A stretch of DNA of 64,000 nt from the NCBI GenBank assembly GCA_002682825.1, contig NOKP01000047.1:124001-188000 (forward strand). Direction: 5' to 3'. The notes beneath the pieces were generated by a model. It was given only the letters and a program-made list of their open reading frames with translations, did no database searches and had not been told where the DNA came from. The stretch is from Neonectria sp. B-13. Taxonomy: Eukaryota; Ascomycota; Sordariomycetes; Hypocreales; Nectriaceae. A program made the position numbers and the translations under genes. Position 1 is the first letter of the stretch, and the number at the start of each line of letters is the position of its first letter. Shown here piece by piece: positions 23,069 to 34,935 of the stretch.

Positions 23069-24954
23069 ATGGCCGCTCAGGATGAGACCAAGGTCGAGTC
23101 CGGCCCCAGGCCCCCAGTTAGCCACACTGAATATGGGGCGTATAGTCCCCAAGTCGAGCTCATCGAAGCCGCCGTCGCTGCCAGTGATGCCGAAACCCTC
23201 CTCCCCCGCAAGGAGCTCTTTAGACGGTACTGGCCCGCCGCCGTTTACAGCATGCTTCTCAGCTTGGCCCTGGTCATGGAGGGAATGGACGTCGGCCTCA
23301 TCAACAACTTCTTCGCACACCCAGCCTACCTCCGACGCTTCGGATGGCCCGATGCCAACGGCGAGCAACACATTTCCACTCAGTGGCAGGGAGCCATCGG
23401 CGCTGGCAACAACGTTGGATCGGTCTTTGGTCTCTTGATTAACGGCTATGTGCAATCCCGCTTTGGTTCCCGCAGGGTCTACATGGTATGCCTCGCTCCC
23501 GAGCACGGTTGCTCTCTACGAATCCATAGCCCAAGTCACCGCTGACATACGTCTTTCTAGTCCGCCATGGTACTTATGGGTTGCACTATCTTCATCCTCT
23601 TCTTTGCCACCAACGTCGAAATGCTCTTGGCTGGTAATATCATCTGTGGTATCCCTTGGGGCATTTTCCAGACCCTCACTACGGCCTACGCCGCCGAGAT
23701 CTGCCCGGCTGCTATGCGCGGTTACCTGACGGCCTGGGTGTCTATGTGCTGGGGTGCCGGTAGTTTCTTAGCAACCGGCGTCCTCCGTGGCTCTCTGGAC
23801 CTCGCAGGCGACACGTCCTGGCGCGTTCCGTACGGCATCCAGTGGATTTGGGTCCCTCCTCTATTCATCGTCGGCTTCTTGGCCCCCGAGAGCCCCTGGT
23901 ACCTTATCCGCCGCGGCCGCATCGACGACGCCGAGAAGAGCCTGCGCCGTCTTGCGCGCAAGGGCCACTATACTGAGCAGACCATGGCTGAGACGCTGGC
24001 CCTTATGAAGCACACCAACGAGATGGAGAAGATCGAAGCAGCGGACGCTAGCTTTAGGGACTGTTTCCGCGGTACAAACCTGCGTCGTACGGGCATCGTC
24101 TGCATGGCCTGGATCATCCAGATGCTCAACGGTCAGTCTATTACCCAGTATGCCGCTATTATGTTGCGATCGGTCGGGATGAGCGCAACCATGGCCTTCA
24201 ACTACAATATGGCTATCCAGTCGGTTAATATCGTGGCCACGGGTATTGCTATCGTGCTGATGGGAAGAATCGGACGACGCGTTTTCTACCTCTTCGGATC
24301 TGCTGGTATCGGCGTCTGCATGTTGATCATTGGCATCCTCGGACTCGCTGCTGATACAGACCGCATCGCCATCCCCACGGCCGCTTTCTTAATCGTCGTC
24401 CAGTGCATCTTCAAGATCTCTCTCGGCCCCACGACCTATGTCGTCGTGGCAGAGACTGCCTCCAGCCGTGTCCGAGCCCAGACCATCGTCCTTGGTCGCG
24501 CCGTCTACGTCTGTTGCGGCATTGTCGTGCAGCAGCTCAACCCGCGTATGCTCAACTCGAGCAGCGACGCCTGGAACTGGGGTGCCAAGACTGGCATGTT
24601 GTACTTCGGACTCTGCTTCACCTGGCTGTTGTGGATTTGGTTCTTCCTACCCGAAACTAAGAACCGCAGCTTTGCCGATATCGACTACCTCTTCCAGAAG
24701 AAGGTCAAGGCCCGCCAGTTCTCCTCCACTCCCGTTGATTGTAAGTCTTCGCCCCCTATTGGGATATGATGGTGTTCTTGATCACGTCAAATGAACTTCG
24801 CTGACTTGGATGTAACACAGTGTTCGAATTCACCCAGCCCGGCGGCACCACCAAAACGCTCCAGTACGATGAACAAATTGAAAACACAACTGAGATTCCT
24901 ACCACGGCTCCGGCTACGGCTCCGGGGATCCACGACGACAAGCGCGTACAGTAG
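23069..24954 (+). CDS. Sugar-porter MFS transporter (maltose/alpha-glucoside type)
   Basis: Exons 23069-23485, 23561-24740, 24821-24954; 576 aa with 12 predicted membrane segments. Sugar-porter signatures are present: RFGSRR after helix 2, PESPWYLIRRGR before the central loop, GRIGRR in the second half and PETKNRSFADIDYLF after helix 12. The central YNMAIQ and the overall layout resemble the fungal alpha-glucoside/maltose permeases, which import disaccharides with protons at the plasma membrane. The short third exon adds a hydrophilic Thr/Pro-rich tail. Substrate cannot be fixed from sequence. It shares a promoter region with the GH38 alpha-mannosidase. Confidence 0.9.
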
Positions 24955-25299
24955 ATAGTATCTCTGGGGGCATCCAAAGGATCGCTGGGTTCAAGGGGTA
25001 TGAAATCGGTCCGCAAGGGACAAGACTCTCTCTAATAAGGATTAGTAGACACGGTATAGCTGTATTTAACTCAATTTCCTCAATCCTACCTACCCTTTGC
25101 CACGAGTAAAACGATCCTTGTCCCCACGAATAGACGTTATTAAGGTGTGCAGGTATCCGTCTATGCTACCTGCTTATCTATGTCGACGGTATACAATTCA
25201 GACTGTAGATAATTGACCTCAACCCTTGATGAGAACTTAAGAATTACCGCAGCCCTAACCACTGAAGCGACAGATGCTCTCGTAGACACTGTTTAAGAA

Positions 25300-26985
25300 T
25301 CACTTCGCTCTGTCCATTACTTGCACCCACATGTCAGAAATAGCAAACAGTCCCAGATGATTCCGAGCGTCCCAAGGCTTTGTCGGACTGACGAGAGCCA
25401 TGTCAAAGTTGCGCATCAGCTGTAATCTCAGTCAGCATGATTCTAAGGCATCTGGATATGACACATCGTCTTCTCTCACCTCGAATATTGTTTTGCCAAG
25501 CTCAAGATGTGCCACCGGCTTGCCCAAACATTGAAACTTGGCATGCCCAAAGATAAGCTCGTTAGTGCGAACCATGGCCGCCAACTTCTCAGGATCCGAG
25601 TTCAGCCATCTCTCAGGTCTGAAAACCTTTGCATCCTTGCCGTAGATCTCCTCGCTGTGATGGATCCCGTGCGCCGAGTATCCAATAGAGATACCCCCGG
25701 GTAGAAACACGGGGTCGCCGTTGATGACAACCGTATCACCGCGCGGCGGGGTATCACGAGGCAAGGCAGCAACAGCCGGTGGCCAGATCCGCAAGGCTTC
25801 GCGAATAATGGCCTGGAGATACGGATGCTGCTTGACTTGTCCCTGCGAGATGATGCTATCTAAAGCGTTGCCCGTGCGGACGACCTCGTCAACCTCTTGC
25901 TGCAGCTTTGAATACACGCGTGGATTGGTGATGATGTGTAACAAAGCTGCACGAATAGCAGTCGAGGTAGTATCAGCACCTGCAAGGACCTGCTCAAGCG
26001 CCTCTGTCCGTAACTCGGCTCCCGATAAACCATGTCGGAGGAACGACGCAAGCATATCCGATCGTTTATCAGTAGGATTCGAAGCACGCTCATCAACAAA
26101 GCGGAAGCAGGTCGCCATCATCTTTCCAAAGCCAGTATTGTCCTTTGGCGACGGCGCAATGAAGGGGCCGATCAATGGCGCTTGGGCAAGCCAGCTGAAG
26201 CCCATTGCGAGAGCGGTGTTGCCGATGGCGAGGCCCTCTTCAGCAGATTTGAGATACCCGTCGACGTCTGAGTCGCTTCGAACCATGCCGAAGGTCTTAC
26301 CGAAGCCTACGCTGCTGATGACGTCGAGAGTGAAGTATTGAACCTTTTGGGCGAGGTCCATTGGTATAATTTGATCGGGCGTCGAGATATACTTGGACCG
26401 GATGAGGTCGATGAACTCTTGGACTCTTTCATCCACTGAGGCTTCGAGGTGCAGGTTATCCCTTCCCGAATACTAGCTATCTTAGCGAGTGGTCTGGGAT
26501 GGATTGGATTTAGCTTACCCCCGGCGCCATCTGCTTCCTCCGTTGATCGTGTTTCTCATTATCGGTTTGGCTAAAGACATTGTCTCTTTGATACTCGATA
26601 CGGCATGCGTTGTAATACCAGTCGGAGCGCTTGTAGCCTGGCTTGTTGTTCACATGGGCCCATAGTTCAGGAGACGATGTGACGAGGATATTGGGGGCGA
26701 CTCGCGCGATGGGACCTACGGCGTATTAGCTACTGCATAGCTTCCGAGGCGAAACAAGTGAAGGGTGCGTTTCTCACCATATTTCTGGTTGGCCTCTTCG
26801 TACCACTCGTGGCAACGGTTCTGGAGCATGGCCGTGCTGTGCGGCCAGCCGCTGAAGCCGGTCCATCTTGGGCCGCCAAACTGCCTCAGCTTGGCGTAGA
26901 CGACCAGCTTGTTGACGACGAACAGGCCGACGAGGCCGCAAGCAATCAGCACAACATGCTCAGATAAGGTCGTTAGGATACCCAT
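25300..26985 (-). CDS. Cytochrome P450 monooxygenase
   Basis: Exons 26985-26778, 26715-26519, 26472-25480, 25419-25300; 505 aa. The N-terminal hydrophobic segment (about residues 8-28) anchors it to the ER. P450 motifs in order: I-helix AGADTTS (about 299-305), ExxR as EALR (360-363), FRPERW (about 419-424) and the heme-ligand loop FGHAKFQCLG (443-452, Cys450). The sequence resembles the pisatin demethylase/benzoate hydroxylase group of fungal P450s. In the heme loop the usual glycine of FxxGx(R/F)xCxG is alanine, which is uncommon but keeps the Cys. It probably oxidises a small aromatic or polyketide-like molecule (inference). It lies at the edge of an oxidoreductase island with two SDRs, a regulator and an alcohol dehydrogenase. 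Confidence 0.93.
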
Positions 26986-27990
26986 CGGAAACGTTTCTCA
27001 CAGGGAAAGGCCTGATTCAGTAGTGGCTCCGAAGCTGAAGAATCTTGACTCAGGAAGTCAGGAACCTTGAGAGGCGGGGATCTAACGGGAGGGGCCTTGT
27101 CTCACCTCGTCAAGATGAACTAATGCGGCACATGGAGAATCCACTTTTTCGCACCTGCTTGCAATCGACTTCACCACCATTGGCTCTCCGTCCCCGTCCC
27201 AGACAACCGCTTCCGGCAGGCCTCCACACTTGATGTCAAAGTGAGCCTTGATTCGTGGAAGCTGTAGATCGACTATCGTACGATTGATCACAGGTGCCAT
27301 GCACTACGCCAAGATTTACAAGTCTTGGTATGCCAGTACCAGTAACTGTTTGTAAAGCCCCGGGCATGTATACAACCTGTTATCGACTCGTCATACCATT
27401 CGACCCAGTCACAACTATCCCAAACGGAACTACCGAGGATATTCCCTTCCGGTATTCACCGGATACACGCCGCTGCTTCAAATGGAAGGATCCTGGCATT
27501 CAGATATGGGAACATATAGGCCGGGAGCTACTGCTGTTCGACCGAGCTAGAGACCCCCGCCTACTGGTGAGAGTTTGGGAACTGTTATCACTATCACTGG
27601 CGTCACATAGCCCTTGGGGATACGTTATAACGGTACGAAATATGTTACAATTATGATTGCAGTGGCAGGGGTAAGCCTGAAGCACGTAATGTGAGGCAGC
27701 AACAGGTTTTTGACGAGAGCAGGCTGCGCTACTGTCCTGGCTACACGGGCGTGCAGATCAACACGTTCAGTCGCAAGTCCAGGCTTTTGGAACCTCCCAG
27801 TGTTCGGATACTGTAGTCGGGAACTCATCAGCCAATAGCGTAGGATCTATTGGAACTGGTCTGATTAGTTAGAGGTCTCTTGCCGATCAGTAGAGGATGA
27901 CGATCGGGTTTCAAAATAATAGAATATGTATCTCCTATTGTGGTTCAATAGCTGCTACTTCGTCCAAAAGAGTTACCTCTCTATTTCAAG
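26986..27990. other. Intergenic, no gene recognised
   Basis: About 1 kb upstream of the P450. A 72-codon minus-strand frame at 27082-27300 ends in a GAGGTGAGA donor-like sequence and might be a relic exon, but no continuation was found. Confidence 0.5.
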
Positions 27991-29234
27991 CTAGTTTGCA
28001 TTCTGTGCCGCAGGGCGTAGGTCCTCTATGTTCATCAAAAGACTGTCCTCCAAAGACGTCCAGCCAGGCTGTCCCAAATCACGCAACATCTGCTCTGCCC
28101 TACCTCGAGGCTCAATCTCACTAGGGTCATCACCACTAGAGAAGTTCTCGGGAAATTTCTTCTCTGGCTCGTGCTTCCTAAAAATGTCGAGTACCGCATC
28201 CCAGTTAAACCTTCCTGCGAAAGCGAAGATCCGCTCATCTTTGACATCCGGGAGAATTGTGCCCGCAACATGAAATCGGCCGCTGTCTTGAACGTCGACA
28301 AAGTACTCTTGATGGTTCATTAGATTGTGTTCCATCCGTTACGGCAAGATCCATAGACACTTACGAGGCACGACAAAATGATGCTGCAGTGTTACCTCGC
28401 CCTTCCAGAGGGAAGCAGGAAGGCTGGAGGAGCTTGCATGACCTTGGTTGATAATGTCAAGGCTCTTGCCAAAATTGAAGTTTGGAAGCACTTCAAAAGT
28501 CAGCAATGACGTCCCATGCTCCTAAGAAAATGAAGGCATACCGGTGTTGACCACAACATCAGGGCGTTTGTATTGGTTTTCCTTGTGAAACTTCCAGACT
28601 GCTTGCTCAGCCTGGGTCTTGCTCGCGGCATAGACAGCGAAGGAACGCTCCGGCCCGTAAGGAGGCTCAGCCCATGCCTCCTTGATAGCATCCTCGTTCC
28701 ATGTGTTCTTGGTGACCAATATACCCGGCGTACCCGGGCTCGGTAGTACAGCCGCCGATGATGAAGATGTAAGGACAAATCTTTTGACCGAAGGTTCAGT
28801 ATATGCACTCTTTAGTGCGTTGACAGCACCAGCAATGGCAGTTGGAATGACATTATAGGGGTTTGGGTCAAATGCCACAACCGAAGCTGTATGGATGACG
28901 GCAGAAACTCCTAAATGGAACCAGTGTACATTAGTAACTTGAAGCCTTTGTTAACTGCAATATCATACGGCTTGTACCTACCTCTCACGGCTTCGTCAAA
29001 TGCTCCATCGACCGACATGTCTGTGATGGGTACGAGCTCAAAGTTCCCCTTACCATACTTCTCCTCAAGGAGCACAGTGAGCCATGAGCTCCTCTCTAGG
29101 TTACGGGCTGTACCGCGAACTTTGTACCCATAGTGCAGAAACTGGTCTGCGATGTTGGAACCCAAAAAGCCGCTTACACCTGTTATCAGGACAGTACTAC
29201 CTTTTGGAATCGCTGGGGTTTCAGGAAGAGTCAT
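27991..29234 (-). CDS. Extended short-chain dehydrogenase (Gre2 / dihydroflavonol-reductase type)
   Basis: Exons 29234-28982, 28910-28542, 28490-28365, 28307-27991; 354 aa. Start at MTLPETPA, just before the Rossmann motif TGVSGFLG (residues 18-25). The catalytic YAASK has Tyr178 and Lys182, and the substrate-side segment VLPNFNFGK is rebuilt across intron 2. Members reduce aldehydes or ketones with NADPH: yeast Gre2 reduces methylglyoxal, plant relatives reduce dihydroflavonols and cinnamoyl-CoA. The enzyme is soluble and cytosolic. It lies next to the P450 and on the same strand; a shared pathway is possible but unproven. Confidence 0.9.
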
Positions 29235-29930
29235 TGTGTTAAGGTTGAGATCTGCTTCTAGGTAAGACGAATAGGTTCTCCATCCAACCACTGTCCTTAG
29301 GTCTCAAGGGTCTTAAATAAGATGTAACCTGCAATAAGGGCTAGTTGATGCTTCTGTCATTTCCGTGTGTTCGTCCGAGTAACTTTGCGGAGAGCTGTAA
29401 GGGTTCCACTTACTCCGACTGCAACCACACCAGTGATGATACTACCAATCTCCGCAAAGTGGCTATCGTATTTGCGGACTTTTGAATGCGCACACCGCTT
29501 TAGTATTAGAGGCGGGGGCTTCTGTGGACTGATGAACTAGTCTGCTGTACTGTGAAAGGTGGGGACTGTTACGGACTTCCTAGATCATTCAAGGACAGGG
29601 TCATAGATATACACACAAGTCTATTACCCCCAGTAGGCTTTGCCCAAAGGGCTCTTACACTAAATCACATACACCCTTCTTAGCTTTTGCCTTGCTCTTG
29701 TCCAAGCCCATATGTTCTTACTGTACGCTTTTCGACTAGATAGCATTGATTTAGAGGATTTCTTTATGTTATATTCTGAGGGTTCTTCTTTCTTTGTGAC
29801 CTTTCAATCATGCAACTGTGGTTACTGTTCTTTGTAGCTGGCTCTAGGATATGCTTCTTTAATCACCTTGACGCTTTGTCTAGGCTGGGTTGTGGTTCTG
29901 ACCAACAAAACAAAAGCCCTTGCATGTAAT
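29235..29930. other. Intergenic, no gene recognised
   Basis: About 700 bp of fairly AT-rich DNA between two SDR genes. No open frame with recognisable features. Confidence 0.5.
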
Positions 29931-30740
29931 CTACCCATGTAGCACAATCACTCCACCACCATTGGCAGGAATAGAGGCCCCATTAATCCATCTACTCTCC
30001 TCACTAGCCAGGAACCCCACGACAAAAGCCATATCCTGGGGTGTCCCGAACCGATGCTCTGCTGTCTGTTTCGCCTTGAACCGCTCGACGGCCGCAGCGG
30101 GCATAGTGTCCATAATAGCGCTCATGCCATCGGTGGTAGTCGGCCCAGTACTCACAGAGTTGAACGTCGCATGTTTCTCGGCAGCGTATTTGGTTGCGAG
30201 GGAGCGGGTGTAACTGTCAAGAGCGGCCTTGGAGGCTCCGTACGTCATGATCGGGTCGGGGTTTGGCTCTCGAGATGAGATGGAGGATAAGTTGATGATG
30301 CGGCCGCCGTAGGCGGGGAGATGAGGGAGGGCGGCTCGTATGAGGGAGATAGGAGCGAAGACATTGCCTTGAAGCATCTTTTGGAATCCTTCCAGAGTCG
30401 TCTCAGTGAACGCCTCTTGGGCCTTCAGATCTGCGAGCGCAGCGTTGTTCACAATGATGTCAAGGTGCGAAGTGCCCAGCTTCTGAAGAGCGGCTTGCAC
30501 GACGTCTTCGCCGAAGGCAGGTGAGAGCACGTCGGCTTGGATGGCTACAGCCCTTGTGCCATGTTTCGCAATGTCGGAACATACGGACTTCGCAAGGGAT
30601 TCTGCGCCAAGATAGGTGATTGCAATTCCATCGATTCCTTTCTTCGCGAACTGGAGGGCAATGGCAGCTCCGATACCACGAGATGCACCAGTGATGAGAG
30701 CGTATTTGCCCTTCAGCGAGCCGGAGTTTTGCTCTGACAT
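29931..30740 (-). CDS. Classical short-chain dehydrogenase/reductase
   Basis: Intronless, 269 aa. The frame is open 62 codons upstream but ATG 30740 gives the usual SDR length and start. Motifs: cofactor loop TGASRGIG (17-24), NNA (98-100), NLSS (150-153) and catalytic YGASK (Tyr167, Lys171), ending in the NGGG segment common before the C-terminus. Similar fungal enzymes reduce ketones or quinones, for example in polyketide tailoring, but a general ketoreductase role is equally likely. It is transcribed away from the Zn2Cys6 regulator at 31366; the 625-bp divergent promoter between them carries the tandem GCGGCCGC repeats. Confidence 0.9.
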   Translation of the reverse strand: MSEQNSGSLKGKYALITGASRGIGAAIALQFAKKGIDGIAITYLGAESLAKSVCSDIAKHGTRAVAIQADVLSPAFGEDVVQAALQKLGTSHLDIIVNNAALADLKAQEAFTETTLEGFQKMLQGNVFAPISLIRAALPHLPAYGGRIINLSSISSREPNPDPIMTYGASKAALDSYTRSLATKYAAEKHATFNSVSTGPTTTDGMSAIMDTMPAAAVERFKAKQTAEHRFGTPQDMAFVVGFLASEESRWINGASIPANGGGVIVLHG

Positions 30741-31110
30741 CTTGGAGTCGATGGGTTCTCGTGAGGAGAAAGGAGGCTCTGAGTTAGAGATGTTGTATCT
30801 CGAGCAATCTGTTGGGTAATGGAAGGAGATGGTATTGAGACTGCAATTTATCGCTGGTGTTGAGCAAAATGGCTGGTGGCTAAAGTGGGCGTTATAAACA
30901 ATCGCAAATGGCGTATATACTGCCAAAAGAACGGCCTGATCGTATGCACCCGTGCCAAGAATGAGTGCGTTCCACAGCTAGCGCCACTTTGTCTTTCCAC
31001 AGAAGCCAGTCCCTCGTGAAATAGCACATCTATTCACTGATGACAAATGTACTTAGGTGTTAGGTGACGCTAGGTATGCACGATAGAAAACCTTTACAGG
31101 ATACATAGTT

Positions 31111-31301
31111 TGTCCGCCCAACTCCACAGGGCTGTGGTAGTACAAAGGCGGAGCATACGGCCGCCTTGTCCGCCTTCCGCCCACCCTGTGGAGGTAAAAA
31201 GGAGGAGCATGCGGCCGCCTAGTCCGCCTTCCGCCCACCCTGTGGCGGTATAAAGCCGGAGCATGCGGCCGCCTAGTCCACCTACCGCCCACCGCCCACC
31301 T
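31111..31301 (+). repeat. Tandem 54-56 bp repeats in a divergent promoter
   Basis: Three direct copies (31111-31166, 31167-31220, 31221-31274) and a partial fourth (from 31275). Each copy runs from TGTCCGCC or AGTCCGCC to GGCCGCCT. The second and third are nearly identical; the first is more diverged. The third copy carries GGCGGTAT followed by GCGGCCGCCTAGTCC, the same signature as isolated elements at 33453 and 36122. The repeats end 64 bp before the regulator ATG and about 370 bp from the SDR ATG. Confidence 0.9.
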
Positions 31302-31365
31302 CATGCCCCTTCTCCTTAGTGTCCAAAGGGCCCCCCTGGCCGTCCCCAGGGCAATCCAAGTCACC

Positions 31366-33357
31366 ATGTCTGAGACAGATCACACGGGAACGACCCGTCA
31401 AAGTTGCGGAACATGTCGGAAAAGAAAGCGGAAATGCACAAAGGAGCTTCCCAAGTGTTCCCTCTGCATCAAGTACGACAAGACCTGTGAATACTCTGAA
31501 GATTTTCGGGAAAACCAGATCGATCGTCTTCAACGGACTATCACGGAGCTCGCCGATCGCTTAGAAACTACGAGCAGCGAGCAAACGGCACGCACGACAT
31601 CACCATCGCGCACGCAAAAAAACCTTTGCAACCCTCTCATCTCACAGCATAGTCAGTCGACCGTATTCGTGAGCCGGTTTCCTTCCTTGTTTTTTCTCGA
31701 CTCTGCGGCTTTTGAATACAAGAAATGCACGGTTGAAAAGCCACTTGTTTCGCTCCCAGATGAATATCTTTGTTCTCTGAGGAGCAGCGTCCGAATGCCG
31801 AGGACCATGGAGAAATATTTTGGCACTGTTCATACCTGGTTCCCTATTGGTACCCATCAACTGCTTGGCCTTACAACAGAACTACGAGTACTGACCTCTG
31901 TATCTTAGTGTCGAAGCTGCGTTTCTCTCAAGAAGCCACCGAATCTTGGGACCGGTGTAGTGCAGACACAGCGCTGCTATGCTTAACTATGGAACTACTT
32001 AACCAACCCTTAGGGGAAGGGGTAGACCCACAGACGGCTCTCTACCATTGTATAAAGTCTTTCTATTCTTACGTCGAGATGCACAATGTCTTTTCATTGA
32101 GGCTGATGCAAGCAGCTGTGTTGATATCAGTTTACGAAGTTGCGAACGGAATATATCCAGCGGCATATCTTACTGTGGGACATTGCGCGAGGTTGGGTCA
32201 CGCTATGGGTCTCCACAAACCAAAGATCGCGCAACAAATGCTCCCCACTCCTAGTAGGGCCCCTTTGCCAAACCTACGTGAAAGCCGAGTTAACCTTGCT
32301 TCTAACTACTGTAGACACGTGGACGGAACACGAGGAGCGACGTCGAATATGGTGGGCGATCATCATTCTCGATAGGTAAGACTTCTGTCAAACTAACCCG
32401 AAAGCAAAATACTTGGCCCTCTGGCATATAACTGCTAAACTGAATCACTAGATATGTCAATATTGGCAACAGACATCACCCATTTGCAAGTGAAGATGCT
32501 GGCTCGGATGACTTCTTGCCTTCTGATGACCAGAGCTGGGACACAGGGGTACTTCTCCAAAGCCATATCCTAGAACAGTATGCTGACAGGGTGACAGGAA
32601 CTCTCCGTTAATCAGCCGCTCGCTGTCTCTGTGGGTACGAATGTTCGGGCGTCTCCATTCTCTCGCACGTGTCAAGCAGCGCACCTTCTCTCGCACGTCC
32701 TCCGCCACATGAACGACCAAGCGGAGGTGGATCCTGAATTCCGGTTCCAGGAGGCCTTGCAGCTTGACCGAACCTTACGGACCTTAACCCTTGTATTGCG
32801 GGACGAATCGGAGGGAGTTGCAAACGATGGGGAAAATCCCGGGCTAGGAGCACGTTTCACAGGTCTGGCGCTTTGTCATAGTGCGCGGTTGAACCTCTGT
32901 GACATGTACTCGTGCATCGACACTGGAAATGTAACCGACGCCGGATCCAGTACTCGACTGGATATGCAGAAAACAGCTATTAGTGGGCTTGAGGAAGTCT
33001 CCACCGAAGTGTTTAGGCTTGCTAAAACCATCCGACAAGTCATAGAACTTGACGGATTGGCAAAAGTAAGCCCTCTGGTCGTTGAGTGCCTATACCAAGC
33101 TGCAGCGAACTATGCATGGTATATCCGGGAAAACAGTCAGAACAACTATCACGAAATGCTCGTTGAAGTAAAAGACACCTTGCGCTTGATCGGATATAAA
33201 TGGGGTGCTGCCAGTAAGTGTATTACTTCACGGACTCTAGCACTGCGATGTTGCTCGAGCTTCGCATATGCCATGCAGCGCTAACGACTAAATAGACGAG
33301 TATCTGAAAATCCTCACGGGTAGGGAGGTCCAATACGCTGGGGGGTGCCATCACTAG
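31366..33357 (+). CDS. Zn2Cys6 fungal transcription factor of the oxidoreductase island
   Basis: Exons 31366-31849, 31909-32253, 32315-32375, 32452-32548, 32598-33213, 33296-33357; 554 aa. Apparent frame breaks near 32253 and 32549 are introns with good branch points. The DNA-binding domain at residues 14-41 has the spacing C-x2-C-x6-C-x6-C-x2-C-x6-C and begins CGTCRKRKRKC. A short heptad-like linker (about 50-70) may dimerise. The middle region carries the fungal_trans signature EERRRIWWAIIILDR. Such regulators bind CGG triplets and often control neighbouring genes. It has many CGG/CCG triplets in its own promoter repeats, so autoregulation is a reasonable guess. The likely targets are the divergent SDR and the downstream alcohol dehydrogenase. 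Confidence 0.9.
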
Positions 33358-33452
33358 ACACAATGGAGAGTTACCTGGTGTAGAATGCAGCATGAGTCTA
33401 ATTAATTTAACAACCGATGATCATCTTTTGGCGTCATCTTGGTAGTCAGGTA

Positions 33453-33509
33453 GCTAGGGCGGTATGCGCGGCCGCAAGGCGGCCGCTTCATCCACCTTGC
33501 CACCCTAGC
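33453..33509 (+). repeat. 57-bp GC-rich element with inverted ends, alcohol dehydrogenase promoter
   Basis: Begins GCTAGGGCGG and ends CCACCCTAGC, a 9-of-10 inverted match. The core GGCGGTATGCGCGGCCGC followed by a second GGCGGCCGC and TCCACCT matches the tandem repeats at 31111-31301 and, in reverse orientation, the element at 36122-36175. It lies about 210 bp upstream of the alcohol dehydrogenase ATG. Confidence 0.85.
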
Positions 33510-33719
33510 GGAGCCGCAACCTCCAAACTGTCCCATTGTCCAATCTCTGATGCCTACCCCACTCGAAACGCAACTCTTGTCAGGGAATAAGTACTGTTTA
33601 TTTATGATCCAGTCTCCTCCTCTGCGCTACTGAGCTTTCTGTCGTTCTCATCAGATCGTTGACATAAACCCTTCGCGCTTGTGCCGCTTTCTAATCTTAA
33701 CACCACCTACCGAGTAAAA

Positions 33720-34935
33720 ATGTCTGGCTATGAATTTGAAGGATGGGTGGGGTTGGATAAGGAGGCCGTCCATGGCAAGATGGTTTGGGGAAAGTATACG
33801 CCCAAGACGTGGGAAGAAACCGATATCGACATCAAGATTACCCACTGCGGCATCTGCGCATCCGACTTACACACACTGAGGAGCGGCTGGGTAAGTAACT
33901 TCTTGATAGGAGGTATGACATTGATATAGAACTACAAGGACCTCATAATTCTATAGGGACCTACCAATTACCCATGTGTCGTTGGCCATGAAGTCGTCGG
34001 TGTTGCCACCCGGGTTGGCTCTAAGGCCGAAGGTAATGTTCGAGTTGGAGATCGCGTTGGCGTCGGGGCCCAGAGCGACACTTGCCTGGGCCGCTTCGGG
34101 GATTGCGAGGAATGCGCCACCGGAAAAGAAAACTACTGCTCGACCCGAGTTGTCCAAACTTACAATGACAAGCACTTCTCCGGGGACACAACATACGGGG
34201 GGTACTCCAAATACCTGCGAAGCCCATCCCACAACGTTTTTAAGATCCCCGATGCTCTCAGTTCAGCCGAGGCAGCCCCAATGCTGTGCGCAGGCGTCAC
34301 GATGTATTCTCCGCTGAAGAAGAATGGGTGCGGACCTGGGAAGAGGGTCGGGATCGTTGGCATCGGGGGCCTTGGCCATTTTGGAATTCTTTGGGCCAAG
34401 GCACTCGGTGCGGCCAAAGTCGTTGCAATCTCTCGCCGCCTGGACAAGAAAGCAGATGTCCTCAAGCTTGGCGCTGACGAATATATTGCCACGAGCGAAG
34501 ACAAGGATTGGGCCGAGATGCACGCTCGGTCTCTCGACCTCATCGTCAGCACCGTTTCGTCTTCGCAGGTATGACAGTCTCTTTCCTGCCCTATTGAGAC
34601 ACTTGACCCAATGCACTATTCTGACGTTACTTTCACAGATGCCACTTAACGAGTACCTTGGGCTTCTTAGGACTGAGGGCCAATTCATTCAGGTGGGAGT
34701 GCCTGAGGGCGGAGGTGTGACGTTTCAACCTTTCATGATTATCGCCAAGGGTGCAAAAATTGGAGGCTCGGGTATTGGCTCCCCAAGTGAGATTCGAGAA
34801 ATGTTGCAACTTGCTGCAGACCAAGCAATTCATCCCTGGATCGTGGAGAGGCCAATGCAAGACGCCAATGCCGCGATCGTGGATATGGAGGCAGGCAAGG
34901 CCAGGTACCGCTATGTATTAGTGAACGAGGACTAG
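33720..34935 (+). CDS. Zinc-dependent alcohol dehydrogenase (cinnamyl-alcohol / Adh6 type)
   Basis: Exons 33720-33890, 33957-34568, 34639-34935; 359 aa. Catalytic zinc ligands are visible as CGICASDLH (Cys43/Cys46 region) and GHE (residues 67-69). A cysteine-rich stretch ending CATGKENYC is the structural-zinc lobe, with fewer canonical spacings than in yeast Adh6. The cofactor motif GIGGLGHFGI follows. Family members reduce aromatic and branched aldehydes, usually with NADPH, in the cytosol. The gene sits directly downstream of the Zn2Cys6 regulator on the same strand and has the GCGGCCGC element in its promoter, which supports common control (inference). Confidence 0.92.

Noticed and set aside
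27082..27300. Possible relic exon upstream of the P450
   Set aside because: It ends at a donor-like site but no matching downstream exon or family was found.
32250..32600. Apparent frameshifts in the Zn2Cys6 regulator at 31366
   Set aside because: Three introns with good donors, branch points and acceptors restore one frame and the EERRRIWWAIIILDR motif.
25300..34935. Calling the oxidoreductase genes a secondary-metabolite biosynthetic cluster
   Set aside because: No backbone synthase in the window, so only a looser 'oxidoreductase island' is justified.
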